Shown here in pieces: positions 8,029 through 16,970 of a stretch of 64,000 nt of DNA (its first letter is position 1; each line of letters opens with the position of its first letter). A model generated the notes under the pieces. That model was given only the letters and a program-made list of their open reading frames with translations. It was not told the DNA's origin and made no database searches. The position numbers and the translations under genes were made by a program. The DNA comes from Nonomuraea guangzhouensis. GTDB lineage: Bacteria; Actinomycetota; Actinomycetes; Streptosporangiales; Streptosporangiaceae. The stretch covers positions 44,237 to 108,236 of the forward strand of contig NZ_JAHKRM010000042.1 in the NCBI RefSeq assembly GCF_019396345.1, read 5' to 3'.

Positions 8029-9776
8029 CCCGCCGATCCGGGCGTGTCTTCTCCGTCGATGACCGTGCGTTCCGGCTGGACGGCACGGAGTTCAGGGTGC
8101 TGTCGGGCGCACTGCACTACTTCCGCGTGCATCCCGGGCAATGGCAGCACCGGCTCGCGATGGTCCGCGCCATGGGCCTCAACACGGTCGAGACCTACGT
8201 GCCGTGGAACCTGCACGAGCCACGGCCGGGAGACTTCCGCCGCCTGGACGACCTGGGCGCGTTCCTCGACACTGCGGCGGCCGAAGGGCTCCTGGCGATC
8301 GTGCGGCCCGGGCCGTACATCTGCGCCGAATGGGACAACGGTGGGCTGCCCACCTGGCTGACCGGCGCCGTTCGCACCAGCGACCCCGGCTACCTGGCCC
8401 ACGTCGACCGCTACTTCGACCGGCTGATCTCCCGGGTGGCCGAGCGCCAGGTCACCCGGGGCGGCAATGTGATCATGCTCCAGGTGGAGAACGAGTACGG
8501 CTCCTACGGCAGCGACCACGCCTACCTGCGCCACCTGGCGGACGGCCTGATCAGCCGGGGCATCGAGGTGCCCCTGTTCACCTCCGACGGGCCGGACGAC
8601 CACCACCTGACCGGTGGCACGATCGACGGCGTGCTGGCCACGGTGAACTTCGGCACCGAGCCGGAGCAGGCCTTCGCCGCGTTGCGCGCCCACCGGCCGG
8701 ACGACCCGCTGTTCTGCATGGAGTTCTGGTGCGGGTGGTTCGACCATTGGGGGAACGAACACGCCACCCGCGATCCGCAGGACGCCGCGGACACCCTGGA
8801 GCGGGTCCTGGCCACGGGGGCGTCGGTGAACCTGTACCTGGCACACGGCGGCACCAACTTCGGCACGTGGGCGGGCGCCAACCGCACCGGGGACGACAGC
8901 GCGGGCCCATGGCGGCCCACGGTGACCTCCTATGACTACGACGCGCCCATCGACGAGCGCGGCGCACCCACCGAGAAGTACTGGCGCTTCCGCGACGTGC
9001 TCTCCCGTTACGGCGGCAAGCCCACCGACGTGCCCCCCGTACCCGCCACGCTGCCTCCCGCCACGCTGCGCCCTACGCGATCGGTACGGCTGCACGAGGC
9101 ACTGGATGCCATCGCGCGGCCGGCGGCCACCGCGCCGGTGCCACCGACATTCGAGGACCTGGGGCTGGACCACGGCCTGGTCCTGTATCGGACGACCGTT
9201 CCAGGACCGCGCGGGTCGTACCCGCTCACCCTGCGCGGCGTGCACGACCGCGCGCACGTCTTCGTCGACGGCCGCCTCGCGGGCGTCGTCGAGCGGGACG
9301 CCGATCCTCCCGTACTGCTCGCAGCCGGGCACGCCGCCGTGGAGATCCTCGTGGAATCGATGGGACGGACCAACTACGGTCCCCTGCTCGGCGAGCGCAA
9401 GGGCATCCTCGGCGGCGTCCTGCACCGCCACCAATACCTGCACGGATACACGGCGCGGCCGATCCCGCTGGAGGACGTGTCGCGGCTGAGATTCCAGCCG
9501 GGAACGACGAGCGAGCCGCTCTCGTTCTTCCGCACCACACTCGAGGTGGCCGAGCCCGCGGACGCCTTCCTGGCCCTTCCCGGCTGGGGCAAGGGGTACG
9601 TCTGGATCAACGGCGTCCTGCTGGGCCGCTACTGGAAGCAAGGACCTCAGCGGACCCTGTACATCCCGTCACCCCTGCTCGAAACGGGTGTCAACGAGAT
9701 CGTCCACTTGGAGTTGGACCAGGTGGGCTCCCTGCTGGAGATCCGCGCCCGGCCCTCGCACGACGGCGCGTCGTGA
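8025..9776 (+). CDS. GH35 beta-galactosidase
   Basis: 583 aa, starting in an ATGA overlap with the permease. No signal peptide is seen, so it is probably cytoplasmic and acts on imported beta-galactosides. The GH35 signature QVENEYGSYG carries the expected acid/base Glu157, and the CMEFWCGWFDHWG segment carries the expected nucleophile Glu233. GGTNFG and the SYDYDAP segment are also typical. The C-terminal ~250 residues form the beta-sandwich (galactose-binding-like) domains. Last gene of the operon. The co-occurrence with import genes fits intracellular hydrolysis of a galactose-containing oligosaccharide. Confidence 0.95.
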   Translation: MTRRSGRVFSVDDRAFRLDGTEFRVLSGALHYFRVHPGQWQHRLAMVRAMGLNTVETYVPWNLHEPRPGDFRRLDDLGAFLDTAAAEGLLAIVRPGPYICAEWDNGGLPTWLTGAVRTSDPGYLAHVDRYFDRLISRVAERQVTRGGNVIMLQVENEYGSYGSDHAYLRHLADGLISRGIEVPLFTSDGPDDHHLTGGTIDGVLATVNFGTEPEQAFAALRAHRPDDPLFCMEFWCGWFDHWGNEHATRDPQDAADTLERVLATGASVNLYLAHGGTNFGTWAGANRTGDDSAGPWRPTVTSYDYDAPIDERGAPTEKYWRFRDVLSRYGGKPTDVPPVPATLPPATLRPTRSVRLHEALDAIARPAATAPVPPTFEDLGLDHGLVLYRTTVPGPRGSYPLTLRGVHDRAHVFVDGRLAGVVERDADPPVLLAAGHAAVEILVESMGRTNYGPLLGERKGILGGVLHRHQYLHGYTARPIPLEDVSRLRFQPGTTSEPLSFFRTTLEVAEPADAFLALPGWGKGYVWINGVLLGRYWKQGPQRTLYIPSPLLETGVNEIVHLELDQVGSLLEIRARPSHDGAS

Positions 9777-9795
9777 CGGTGTGATTTGCGACCGT

Positions 9796-11682
9796 TCATG
9801 CCGCGTCCTCGTCATCCCAGTCGTCCTCCTCGTCGTCCCACAGGTCGCTGGGCGGCAGCGGATGCTCGTCGTCGATGAGCGAGTCGTCCACCGAGCGCCG
9901 CCAGGCGTGGCTCTCGTCCGGGTCGGCCCAGTCCTCCTCGGTGATCCTCGGGACGGGGATGGTGGCTCGCCGGTGGTCGACCATCCAGGAGTTGCGGAAG
10001 AAGTCGAACGTGAGGTGGTAGCAGCCGGCGGACTCGGTGTAGATGATGGGCGGGACGAGGAACTGCGCCACGCCGACCTTGGCCGCGACGACCACATAGT
10101 CCTCGGGGATGGATTCGTCGTTCCAGCAGGCGGCGAAGTTCACCGGCTGGAGTGCGCCCCTGCCGAGCACGTGGATGAGGTTGTCCTGGATGACGAACCG
10201 GTCCGGGTCGAGGGCCACGTCCTCGCCGAGCATGAGGATCGGCGCGGGCAGGATGTGCGCCTTCGCGAAGGACTGCGCGTCGGTGTAGAGCTCGATGATC
10301 TCGTCGTGGCGTGTGGGGTCGTAGCCTCCGGAGGAGTGGAACGGGCAGCAGATCCTGCGGTCAGGCTGCTCCGGCTCGGGGAAGAACGCGGACTTGTCCA
10401 CCCGCGTCATGGCGGACCCGTTCTGCCTGGCCCGCAGGAACTCGGGGATCCAGTCGGCGTTGTCGGACTCGATCACCTCTGTCTGGCAGAGCGCCCGGAA
10501 CGCAGTGTCGCCGACCTTGCAGTTGAAGTAGTCGAGAAGGGTGAGCGCGGCGCACTCCGCCAGCGACAACCCGTCGGTCTTGGCGAACCAGAAGTCGTAG
10601 CCGTTGGCCACGAAGCGCACCCCGCGGAACTCCTTGTGCACGAAGGTCTCGCGGGTGGGGCCCCTCCCCCAGCCGTTCCAGTGGGCGGCCGCCACCTGGT
10701 TGTAGTAGGCGTCGGCGTGCCGGGCCAGCTCCGGCGCGAACACACTCTCACCGGTCAGGTAGCAGGCCTTGCTGAACAGCTCACCGATCTCCGGCGCCTC
10801 GGTGACCTCGTCGGCGGTGAAGATGAGTTCGCTACGCAGGAACACCTTGCGCCCGTCACGGTAGGGGGCGCCCTCGTGCTCGTACCGCTGATCGAAGAGC
10901 ACGCACGTGAAGTCGCCGATCTCGCTGAGCGCGGCGCCGCCGACCAGGTCCAGCGCGGGCGACCCCGTACCGCCGGTCAGGTACAGCAGCAGCGTGTACC
11001 GGGAGATGTGCCGCCGCGACGCGTCGTAGTACGGCGTGTCCCGATGCCGGTGGAAGTTCTCGTCACCGGGCTCGAACCGGTTGCACCGGAACACCGGGTT
11101 CACATGCGAGAACCCCTCCGCCACCGTCGGTGGCAGCGCGTCGGCCACCGCCGCGGTCAACGCCTCGGCCAGCAGCGCCGAGTGGAAGATGAATCGTTCA
11201 CCGCCCCGGGACACGGCGTTCAGCGGCGGCACGTACAGGTTCAACTCGTCCAGCTGCGCCAACCGTGCCTGGGCGGCCGCCGGCAACTGCGGTGAGAACG
11301 AGAACACCCCCTCCGCGTGCTCCGCCCACTCGGCCGGCTCCGCCTCCAACGGCACGCCCTCGAACAGGCGGTCCAGCGGGACGATGTTCTCGAACGTGCG
11401 GAACGACAACTCGTGCGGATCCACGAACACCGCCGCCAGATACGGCGCGTCCGCGCTGGGCCGGGCGAACAGATCCCGCACCCGCTCGTCGATTCGCTCG
11501 GCGTCGATGAACCGCACCGCCTTGAACCGAGCCGACGGATGCCATGAGATGTCCAGTCCGTCCACCGTCGCGGCCGGCTCGGCATCGGTCGCGTCCACCT
11601 CCGCCCGGTACCGGGCGGCCTCCTCGGCGGGTGCCTCCCGGGTCGACAGGATGAAGAAACGATCCCGAAGTTCGATGCTCAC
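9796..11682 (-). CDS. 2-oxoglutarate/Fe(II) oxygenase (prolyl hydroxylase-like) with large C-terminal extension
   Basis: 628 aa from GTG 11682, which overlaps the stop of the LRR gene in a GTGA. Residues ~190-290 show the prolyl-4-hydroxylase-like core: HRD with His213 and Asp215, YLTGG, and YEHEGAP with distal His269 followed by GRK at 277-279, matching the HxD...H...R/K iron and cosubstrate set. The ~330-residue C-terminal part is not recognised and ends in a very acidic tail (DDEEDDWDDEDAA). It would hydroxylate a protein or small molecule; the substrate is unknown. Coupling to an LRR protein suggests that protein supplies or is the substrate (inference). Confidence 0.8.
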   Translation of the reverse strand: MSIELRDRFFILSTREAPAEEAARYRAEVDATDAEPAATVDGLDISWHPSARFKAVRFIDAERIDERVRDLFARPSADAPYLAAVFVDPHELSFRTFENIVPLDRLFEGVPLEAEPAEWAEHAEGVFSFSPQLPAAAQARLAQLDELNLYVPPLNAVSRGGERFIFHSALLAEALTAAVADALPPTVAEGFSHVNPVFRCNRFEPGDENFHRHRDTPYYDASRRHISRYTLLLYLTGGTGSPALDLVGGAALSEIGDFTCVLFDQRYEHEGAPYRDGRKVFLRSELIFTADEVTEAPEIGELFSKACYLTGESVFAPELARHADAYYNQVAAAHWNGWGRGPTRETFVHKEFRGVRFVANGYDFWFAKTDGLSLAECAALTLLDYFNCKVGDTAFRALCQTEVIESDNADWIPEFLRARQNGSAMTRVDKSAFFPEPEQPDRRICCPFHSSGGYDPTRHDEIIELYTDAQSFAKAHILPAPILMLGEDVALDPDRFVIQDNLIHVLGRGALQPVNFAACWNDESIPEDYVVVAAKVGVAQFLVPPIIYTESAGCYHLTFDFFRNSWMVDHRRATIPVPRITEEDWADPDESHAWRRSVDDSLIDDEHPLPPSDLWDDEEDDWDDEDAA

Positions 11683-12602
11683 TTGGCCCTCCACAAGCTG
11701 CGCAGACCTGACGGAAGATTCGTGGCGTGCGCCAGTTTCCGCACGCCGTCCTGGCCGACGTCGGAGTCGTACAACCACAGCCGCTCGAGGGAGCCGGCGA
11801 ACGGGGCGGCGATCAGGGCCTCCGCACCCGCCTCGCCGAGGTTGTTGTACCGCAGGTCGAGCTCGGTCAGCTGCGGAAACCGATGCAGGGAACGCACGCC
11901 CTCGGCGGTCACCCTGTTGCGTTGCAGGTGCAGGCGGCGCAGTCCGCCCAGGTGCGGGGACGCCGCGAAGGCCGCCAGACCGGCGTCGCCGATCCGGCAG
12001 TACCGCAGTTGCAGCGCCCGCAACCGATCCGTGCGGAGCGAGGTGGCGAGGATTTCGGCGCCGTCGGGGCCGAGCCCCAGATAGGAGAGGTCGAGTTCGA
12101 CGAGTCGCCCGGCATCCAGTCCGTCGAATGCCTTCATGTCCAGACGCCCAGGACGCACCTCGGCCCCCTCGTCGTCTTCCCCCTCGTCGTCGTCCTCCTC
12201 CCAGTCCTCATCGTCCTCCCAGTCCTCGTCGTCGGTCGTCGCCTTCGACGTGATTCTCAGCGTGGTGACGAACCGGCCGCGCAGCACCAACTCCAGAACA
12301 TCGCGGACGTCAGCCGACCACTCGACGGCCACCTCCGAGGCGAAACCGTACCGGCGCGCCAGCACCCGCGCCGTCGCCGGCAACCCGTCGTCCCATCCGC
12401 CCTCGTGCTCCGCGACGAAGTCCGCGATCTCACGCTCCACGGCCGGGCGATCGGCGGGGCGGGTGCGTGCCAGGCGCTGCTCGAGACGGATCAGCGTGCC
12501 TCTGGCATCGCCCTGCTCCAGCAGCCGGTCGCTGTAGGCAAGCCACGAGGCCAGATCGTCGGGATGAGCCCGTAACGCGTCTTCGACTTCGGTCCCCTGC
12601 AT
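11679..12602 (-). CDS. LRR (RNI-like) protein with TIGR02996-type N-terminus
   Basis: 307 aa if it starts at ATG 12602; the ribosome-binding site is weak, so the start is uncertain. The N-terminal ~45 residues (EDALRAHPDDLASWLAYSDR) match the repeat-companion TIGR02996 motif found at the start of bacterial repeat proteins. An acidic, Trp-containing linker (about residues 130-155) follows. Then come five or six ribonuclease-inhibitor-type leucine-rich repeats (LVELDLSYLGLGPDGAE, LRALQLRYCRIGDAGLAA, LRRLHLQRNRVTAEGV, LTELDLRYNNLGEAGAEAL). No signal peptide. Its stop overlaps the oxygenase start, so the two are made together. Confidence 0.82.
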   Translation of the reverse strand: MQGTEVEDALRAHPDDLASWLAYSDRLLEQGDARGTLIRLEQRLARTRPADRPAVEREIADFVAEHEGGWDDGLPATARVLARRYGFASEVAVEWSADVRDVLELVLRGRFVTTLRITSKATTDDEDWEDDEDWEEDDDEGEDDEGAEVRPGRLDMKAFDGLDAGRLVELDLSYLGLGPDGAEILATSLRTDRLRALQLRYCRIGDAGLAAFAASPHLGGLRRLHLQRNRVTAEGVRSLHRFPQLTELDLRYNNLGEAGAEALIAAPFAGSLERLWLYDSDVGQDGVRKLAHATNLPSGLRSLWRAK

Positions 12603-12810
12603 CCGTACGAATGTACGGAGATCGGCTGACGTGTCAAGCCAAACTGTCAGAGCGACGCACGCAGTCGACAAAGAGCCGCAAATTGTCCCAGCGGGCAGGT
12701 ATCGTGCTGCGCCGAGCCATGATCGCCGACGTGGACACTCCACGCGGCACCGTGTACATCGCGGGTCCTCGGGCTAAGTCAGGGGCCGCATCAGCTGGAG
12801 GTTTCCGCCT

Positions 12811-14106
12811 GTGAATCCACCGGGTCCAGCCCGTTCGACGGCCGACGAGCGGGAGGCGGCGCGTACGCCCCGGGACGACACCGCTGCCGAGAAGCGGGTG
12901 TGGGAGTCCGCCGCCCGTGCCTGTTACCGCGAGATCGGGGTCCCGTTCCCGGAACGGGTCGTGTGGGTGTCCTCACCGCTCGTCGGCGCGTTCGCCGCAC
13001 CGATCGCCGCCTGCCTGAGCACCGGCCACCGCAACAGCCGCGTCCTGGACTCCGTCTACCGCGCGGTGGACGACACCGCCGGTCAGGCCGTCGGCCGCGC
13101 GGTGCGCGCCGCGGTCCAGGCCGCGTCCGACGGCGCGGTGAGCGATCCTGTGCATGGCGCGGCGGCCACCGCCCTGCACGTCGAGATCGCCGCAACGATG
13201 AAGTCCGCGCTGGCCGCGGTCGTGCGGGACATGTCGCACGAAGCGGTACGGGAAGCGGCGCACGACACTCCTCCCCGCGAGGAAAGCCGGATCCTGCCCA
13301 CCAGCCCGTTGGCCACGCTCGCCGGGGCGTCGGACGAGGCCGTACGGGCGGCGGTGGACACGGCGGTCGGCGGGCCGCGGCAGGACACGATCCGCGGCGA
13401 GGTGCGCCGGCTGTGGCGGGCCCACCTCGGCTTCCAGCGCTCCGGCACCTGGCTGAACCTCGTCGGCCACTTCCAGCGGACCGCGGCCCTGCCGCTCGAC
13501 GAGGAGCCGCCGCAGCGACCCATCGCGGAGCGGATGGCGGAGCAGGCGCCCGCCGGCTGGTGGTGGTGGCCCTTCCAGGACTTCGTCATGCTCTGTCCGC
13601 GTCCGGCCGAGATTCACCTCGAGCAGGTCGGCGAGGGCGCCAGTGCCACGCACCGGCCGCACCGCGCCGACGGCCCCGCGGCCGGCTGGGCCGACGGATT
13701 CGGGCTGTACTTCTGGCACGGCATCCACGTCACCCAAGCCGTCATCGACGACACCCTCACCGCCGACGAGATCCTCCGCGAGACCAACGCCGAGATCCGC
13801 CGCTGCGCCATCGAACGCCGCGGCTGGGACCGCTTCATCGCCGAGGCCCGCCTTGCCCAGGTCGGACCCGCCGTACCCGACCCCGGCAACCCCGGCCAGA
13901 CCCTCACTCTGCACGACGTCCCCGCGGACATCTTCACCACACACGTGCGGGTCCTGCTGTGCACCAACGGCACCGTCGAACGGGACGGCACCCGCCGCCG
14001 CTTCGGCCTCACCGTCCCCGCCGACTGCACCGACCCCCTCGAGGCCGCCGCCTGGACCTACGGCCTCACCACGGCGCAGTACGCCACGGCACAACGACGA
14101 TCCTGA
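12811..14106 (+). CDS. DUF6745-like protein, unknown function
   Basis: 431 aa from GTG 12811, with GGAGG 9 nt upstream. The first ~200 residues are helical and Ala-rich. The C-terminal part has the pattern I associate with DUF6745 proteins: GPAAGWADGFGLYFWHG, then ILRETNAEIRRCAIERRGWD and a closing WTYGLTTAQYA. No signal peptide or membrane segment, so it is cytoplasmic. It faces away from the LRR/oxygenase pair across a 208-bp spacer and is followed 31 bp later by a small gene with a good ribosome-binding site. Function unknown. Confidence 0.75.
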   Translation: MNPPGPARSTADEREAARTPRDDTAAEKRVWESAARACYREIGVPFPERVVWVSSPLVGAFAAPIAACLSTGHRNSRVLDSVYRAVDDTAGQAVGRAVRAAVQAASDGAVSDPVHGAAATALHVEIAATMKSALAAVVRDMSHEAVREAAHDTPPREESRILPTSPLATLAGASDEAVRAAVDTAVGGPRQDTIRGEVRRLWRAHLGFQRSGTWLNLVGHFQRTAALPLDEEPPQRPIAERMAEQAPAGWWWWPFQDFVMLCPRPAEIHLEQVGEGASATHRPHRADGPAAGWADGFGLYFWHGIHVTQAVIDDTLTADEILRETNAEIRRCAIERRGWDRFIAEARLAQVGPAVPDPGNPGQTLTLHDVPADIFTTHVRVLLCTNGTVERDGTRRRFGLTVPADCTDPLEAAAWTYGLTTAQYATAQRRS

Positions 14107-14137
14107 CCCCCGCCCATCGGCAAAGGAGCCCGAGAAG

Positions 14138-14542
14138 ATGCCCACCATCGAACAGGCCATCGCCCTCTTCGGCGTCACCATCGACGAGCACCTCGACCGG
14201 CAGGCCGAGATTCCCGTCCTTTCCGGCCTGCAGTTCCAGGGCGATGTCGCCGTCGTACCGGTCAACTGGGACCCGGCCCGCACCCCCATCCCCGAGACCG
14301 GCGTCCCGATCGTCCGCGGCCAGGCCGAGGCCAACACCCACCTCCTGGTCGCCACCGGCAAGGTGTTCTTCACCCCGGAGCGCTTCGGCGGCGGAATGGC
14401 GCTCGGGGTGCTGACCGTCGCGGAGGGCGCGACCGCCTACCTCGCGCACCCCGAACACGCCTTCACCGGCATCGCACCGGGCACCTACGAGCTGCGGCGC
14501 CAGCGCGAGCAGGCCGACCAGGCCCGGCTCGTCGCCGATTGA
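14138..14542 (+). CDS. Small hypothetical protein downstream of DUF6745 gene
   Basis: 134 aa, ATG 14138 preceded by AAAGGAG. The sequence looks like a compact beta-rich cytoplasmic protein (LQFQGDVAVVPVNWDP, NTHLLVATGKVFFTPERFGGG, GIAPGTYELRRQRE), with no signal peptide or catalytic motif that I recognise. It is 31 bp behind the DUF6745-like gene and almost certainly co-transcribed with it. Function unknown. Confidence 0.8.
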   Translation: MPTIEQAIALFGVTIDEHLDRQAEIPVLSGLQFQGDVAVVPVNWDPARTPIPETGVPIVRGQAEANTHLLVATGKVFFTPERFGGGMALGVLTVAEGATAYLAHPEHAFTGIAPGTYELRRQREQADQARLVAD

Positions 14543-14570
14543 GGGCCTTTGGGTCCTGCCTGGAAGCGGG

Positions 14571-15335
14571 TCAGCAGGCGGACTGGTCTGTCGCCGTGCC
14601 TGTCTCGCAGGCTGACCGCTGGGCGCGGACACGGAGCTGGGCCAGCGTCGTGGGGCCTGCCACTGCGCTTCTCGCCTGCGCGTCGCCGCCCAGGAGCTGG
14701 GCGGCACGCTCTCTGTCTGCCAGCGGGGCGATCAGCGGCGTGCCGGGCTTCTCCTCGATGAAGACGCCCTGGCCGATCGGGAGCTGGACAGCCGCCTGAT
14801 ATGCCTGGGCCGCCGGTGAGGCGGGCTGCCGCCTGGCTCGGTTGAGGGCGCTGTCGACATAGAAGATGCCGTGCCCGGCCGTACCGAGGGACGCGCGGAG
14901 CCCGTCGAGCGTGATGCCGGTGGGCTGCTCGACCCTGAGCCGGATCTGGCCCGAGGCGAAGCCGCGGCCCAGCTTGCCCGCATGGACCTTGTCGACCTTG
15001 ATGACCACGCTGGCCCAGCGGATCGCCGCCTCCTGGCTGTCGTAGGGCACCACCCGCGGCGCGAGCGAGTCGTCGCCCGAGGCGTAGGCGATGCCCGGCT
15101 CCACACCGACGACCGTGCCCTCGACGAGCGCGGCGGCCGGGCGGAACGCACCGGACGGCTTGGCACCCGGGGTGATGTCGTCGACGGAGTCGAAGAGGTA
15201 CTCGCCGGTCCCGCTCTCCTGGGCATGGAGCTGGGACCAGAAGGAGACCGGTGCCGGCTTCGCGGCCGGTGCCTGGGCGCAGCCCCCGAGGGCGGCGAAG
15301 GCGACGGCGGCAGTGAGGAGCTTGAGGTGTCTCAT
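14571..15335 (-). CDS. Putative lipoprotein
   Basis: 254 aa from ATG 15335 with GGAG 7 nt upstream. The N-terminus MRHLKLLTAAVAFAALGGC is a lipoprotein signal with lipobox LGGC, so it should be anchored outside the membrane. The rest shows no domain I recognise; WASVVIKVDKVHAGKL and QIRLRVEQPTG suggest a beta-rich fold. It lies 10 bp behind the metzincin gene, in the same operon, and may assist or be processed by that protease (inference). Confidence 0.82.
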   Translation of the reverse strand: MRHLKLLTAAVAFAALGGCAQAPAAKPAPVSFWSQLHAQESGTGEYLFDSVDDITPGAKPSGAFRPAAALVEGTVVGVEPGIAYASGDDSLAPRVVPYDSQEAAIRWASVVIKVDKVHAGKLGRGFASGQIRLRVEQPTGITLDGLRASLGTAGHGIFYVDSALNRARRQPASPAAQAYQAAVQLPIGQGVFIEEKPGTPLIAPLADRERAAQLLGGDAQARSAVAGPTTLAQLRVRAQRSACETGTATDQSAC

Positions 15336-15345
15336 CGCCGGTCTC

Positions 15346-15936
15346 CTAGTAACGGCCGTTGATGTGGGCGACGTCATGCGTGCCGTACTTGGTGATGGTG
15401 TGCGAGCCGGTGCGCAGGCAGGAGCCGGACTCGGTCGAGTGGTCGAGGCCGATCGTGTGCCCGATCTCGTGACAGGCCAGCGCCTGCCGCTGGGTGGTGC
15501 TCATCCAGTCGATGTCCTTCAGGTCGTAGCGGACCTCGTACTGGTCGCAGCGCCAGGCCTGGCTGCTGTCGGCCGGCGGGATGGTCTTCACGCACTTCGA
15601 GTAGGCGAAGAGGTTGTAGCCGGTGCTGGAGCCGTCCCAGTCCAGGTCCCAATAGTCGACGTAATAACGGTCGAATGCCTCGACGTCGGTGCTCGGGTCG
15701 GGGGTGCTGTCGTAGGCCACGGTCATGTCGGTCTGGGAGTCCAGCTTCAGCATGGCGGCCTTGGCCGCGCTCTTGGTCCGCGTCTCCAGCGTCTCGGAGG
15801 TGTACCAGTGCTTGGAGTTGTCGGCGAAGGGGCAGCAGCCGTTCTCCGAGCCGAAGCCGTTGGCGACGGCGGGAGCGGCCGTCATGGTGACCGACGCCGC
15901 GAGGACGAGGGCCGGCAATAGCGTTCTGTACGACAT
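15346..15936 (-). CDS. Secreted metzincin (matrixin-like) zinc protease
   Basis: 196 aa with a Sec signal peptide (MSYRTLLPALVLAASVTMTA, cleavage near APAVA). Near the C-terminus is HEIGHTIGLDH, with His156, Glu157, His160 and His166: the HExxHxxGxxH zinc site of metzincins. Several Cys residues could form disulfides. AGGA precedes ATG 15936. It is the first gene of a two-gene operon with a lipoprotein. The short length is typical of small actinobacterial matrixin-like proteins; the substrate is unknown. Confidence 0.88.
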   Translation of the reverse strand: MSYRTLLPALVLAASVTMTAAPAVANGFGSENGCCPFADNSKHWYTSETLETRTKSAAKAAMLKLDSQTDMTVAYDSTPDPSTDVEAFDRYYVDYWDLDWDGSSTGYNLFAYSKCVKTIPPADSSQAWRCDQYEVRYDLKDIDWMSTTQRQALACHEIGHTIGLDHSTESGSCLRTGSHTITKYGTHDVAHINGRY

Positions 15937-16118
15937 GTGATCCTAAATAAGAATAAAAGGAAGTCCGGATATCCTGCCTGCAAATCACGCGACGATCAAA
16001 CTCGTGTCAGGTTGCCGGGTCAGCACTCCCAGACCGAATTCGTCAACAGCACGGCCACGCGACCGTCCCATCAGCTATACGTCAGCTGTCATTACACCGC
16101 CGACGAAGGGGACGTCCC

Positions 16119-16970
16119 ATGGCCAGAGCGCGCCAGAAGAGGCGTGCCTCATCCGCCCCCCGCACCGAGGAGGCCGGAGGATGGAAAGCCACGCGGACGT
16201 GGCTGGCGGGAATCGTCAGCGCCGTGATCGTCGCGGCCGTCGGGGTCGTGTTCGCCGCCTGGTTCAACGCACGCGGCCCCGACACCGTCGACAGGATCAG
16301 CGGCGAGCCTCCGATCAAGGTCGGCCACGTGGCCGTCGACTACGCCGCGCAGGACATCACCCTGAGGGAAGCGGTGACCGACCCCGCGGACCGGGCGGTC
16401 CTGCTGGGCAGCGCGTCCGGCTCGCAACGCGACACGGTCATGGCGCGCCACGACCGGGCCCCGCTTGAGACCGCCGACCTCACCGTCGTCCTCGTCGGCA
16501 ATCGCAGCAGCCTGCGCATCGTCGACATCCAGCCGCGGGTCCTCGACCGCAAGCCCGTCTCGGACGGCGCGCTGTTCATCTACACCTCCGGAGGAGAGGC
16601 CGCCACCATCGAGCTCTCCGCCGACCTCGACAAACCCGCACCCCGCTTCACCACTCCCGAAGACCCGCGCACCTCGTACTTCAGGAAGAAGCAGATTGAC
16701 CTCAAACGGGACGAACGAGTCACGCTATCCATGAAGGTCACGGGCACGGCCGCCTACTACGCCTTCGACCTCCTGATCACCGTGCTCGCGGGGGACCGGA
16801 CCGAGCAGATGACGATCCAGGGGCCGGACAGGACCCCGTTCCGGGTGACCGGTACCTCCGGCACCTACCACGGCTACTACACGATCTCTCCGCTCCGCGG
16901 CTGGCAGCCGATCTCCAGGAGCGGCGCCTGCGCGCTCGAAAGGAAGCTCGCCAAGGCCGGGAAGTGCTGA
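16119..16970 (+). CDS. Single-pass membrane protein, unknown function
   Basis: 283 aa from ATG 16119 with GAAGGGG upstream. A basic cytoplasmic N-terminus (~28 residues) precedes one membrane helix (TWLAGIVSAVIVAAVGVVFA, ~30-49). The remaining ~230 residues would face outside and look beta-rich, with two Cys near the C-terminus. No known domain recognised. Its stop overlaps the GTG start of the propeller gene by 7 nt, so the two proteins are probably made together and may act together at the cell surface (inference). Confidence 0.82.
   Translation: MARARQKRRASSAPRTEEAGGWKATRTWLAGIVSAVIVAAVGVVFAAWFNARGPDTVDRISGEPPIKVGHVAVDYAAQDITLREAVTDPADRAVLLGSASGSQRDTVMARHDRAPLETADLTVVLVGNRSSLRIVDIQPRVLDRKPVSDGALFIYTSGGEAATIELSADLDKPAPRFTTPEDPRTSYFRKKQIDLKRDERVTLSMKVTGTAAYYAFDLLITVLAGDRTEQMTIQGPDRTPFRVTGTSGTYHGYYTISPLRGWQPISRSGACALERKLAKAGKC

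Noticed and set aside
9688..11295. 535-codon plus-strand frame opposite the oxygenase
   Set aside because: It is antisense to a gene with clear 2OG-oxygenase motifs, and its composition is shadow-like.
12973..14373. 466-codon minus-strand frame opposite the DUF6745-like gene
   Set aside because: No ribosome-binding site, no recognisable domain, and the plus-strand genes have good start signals.
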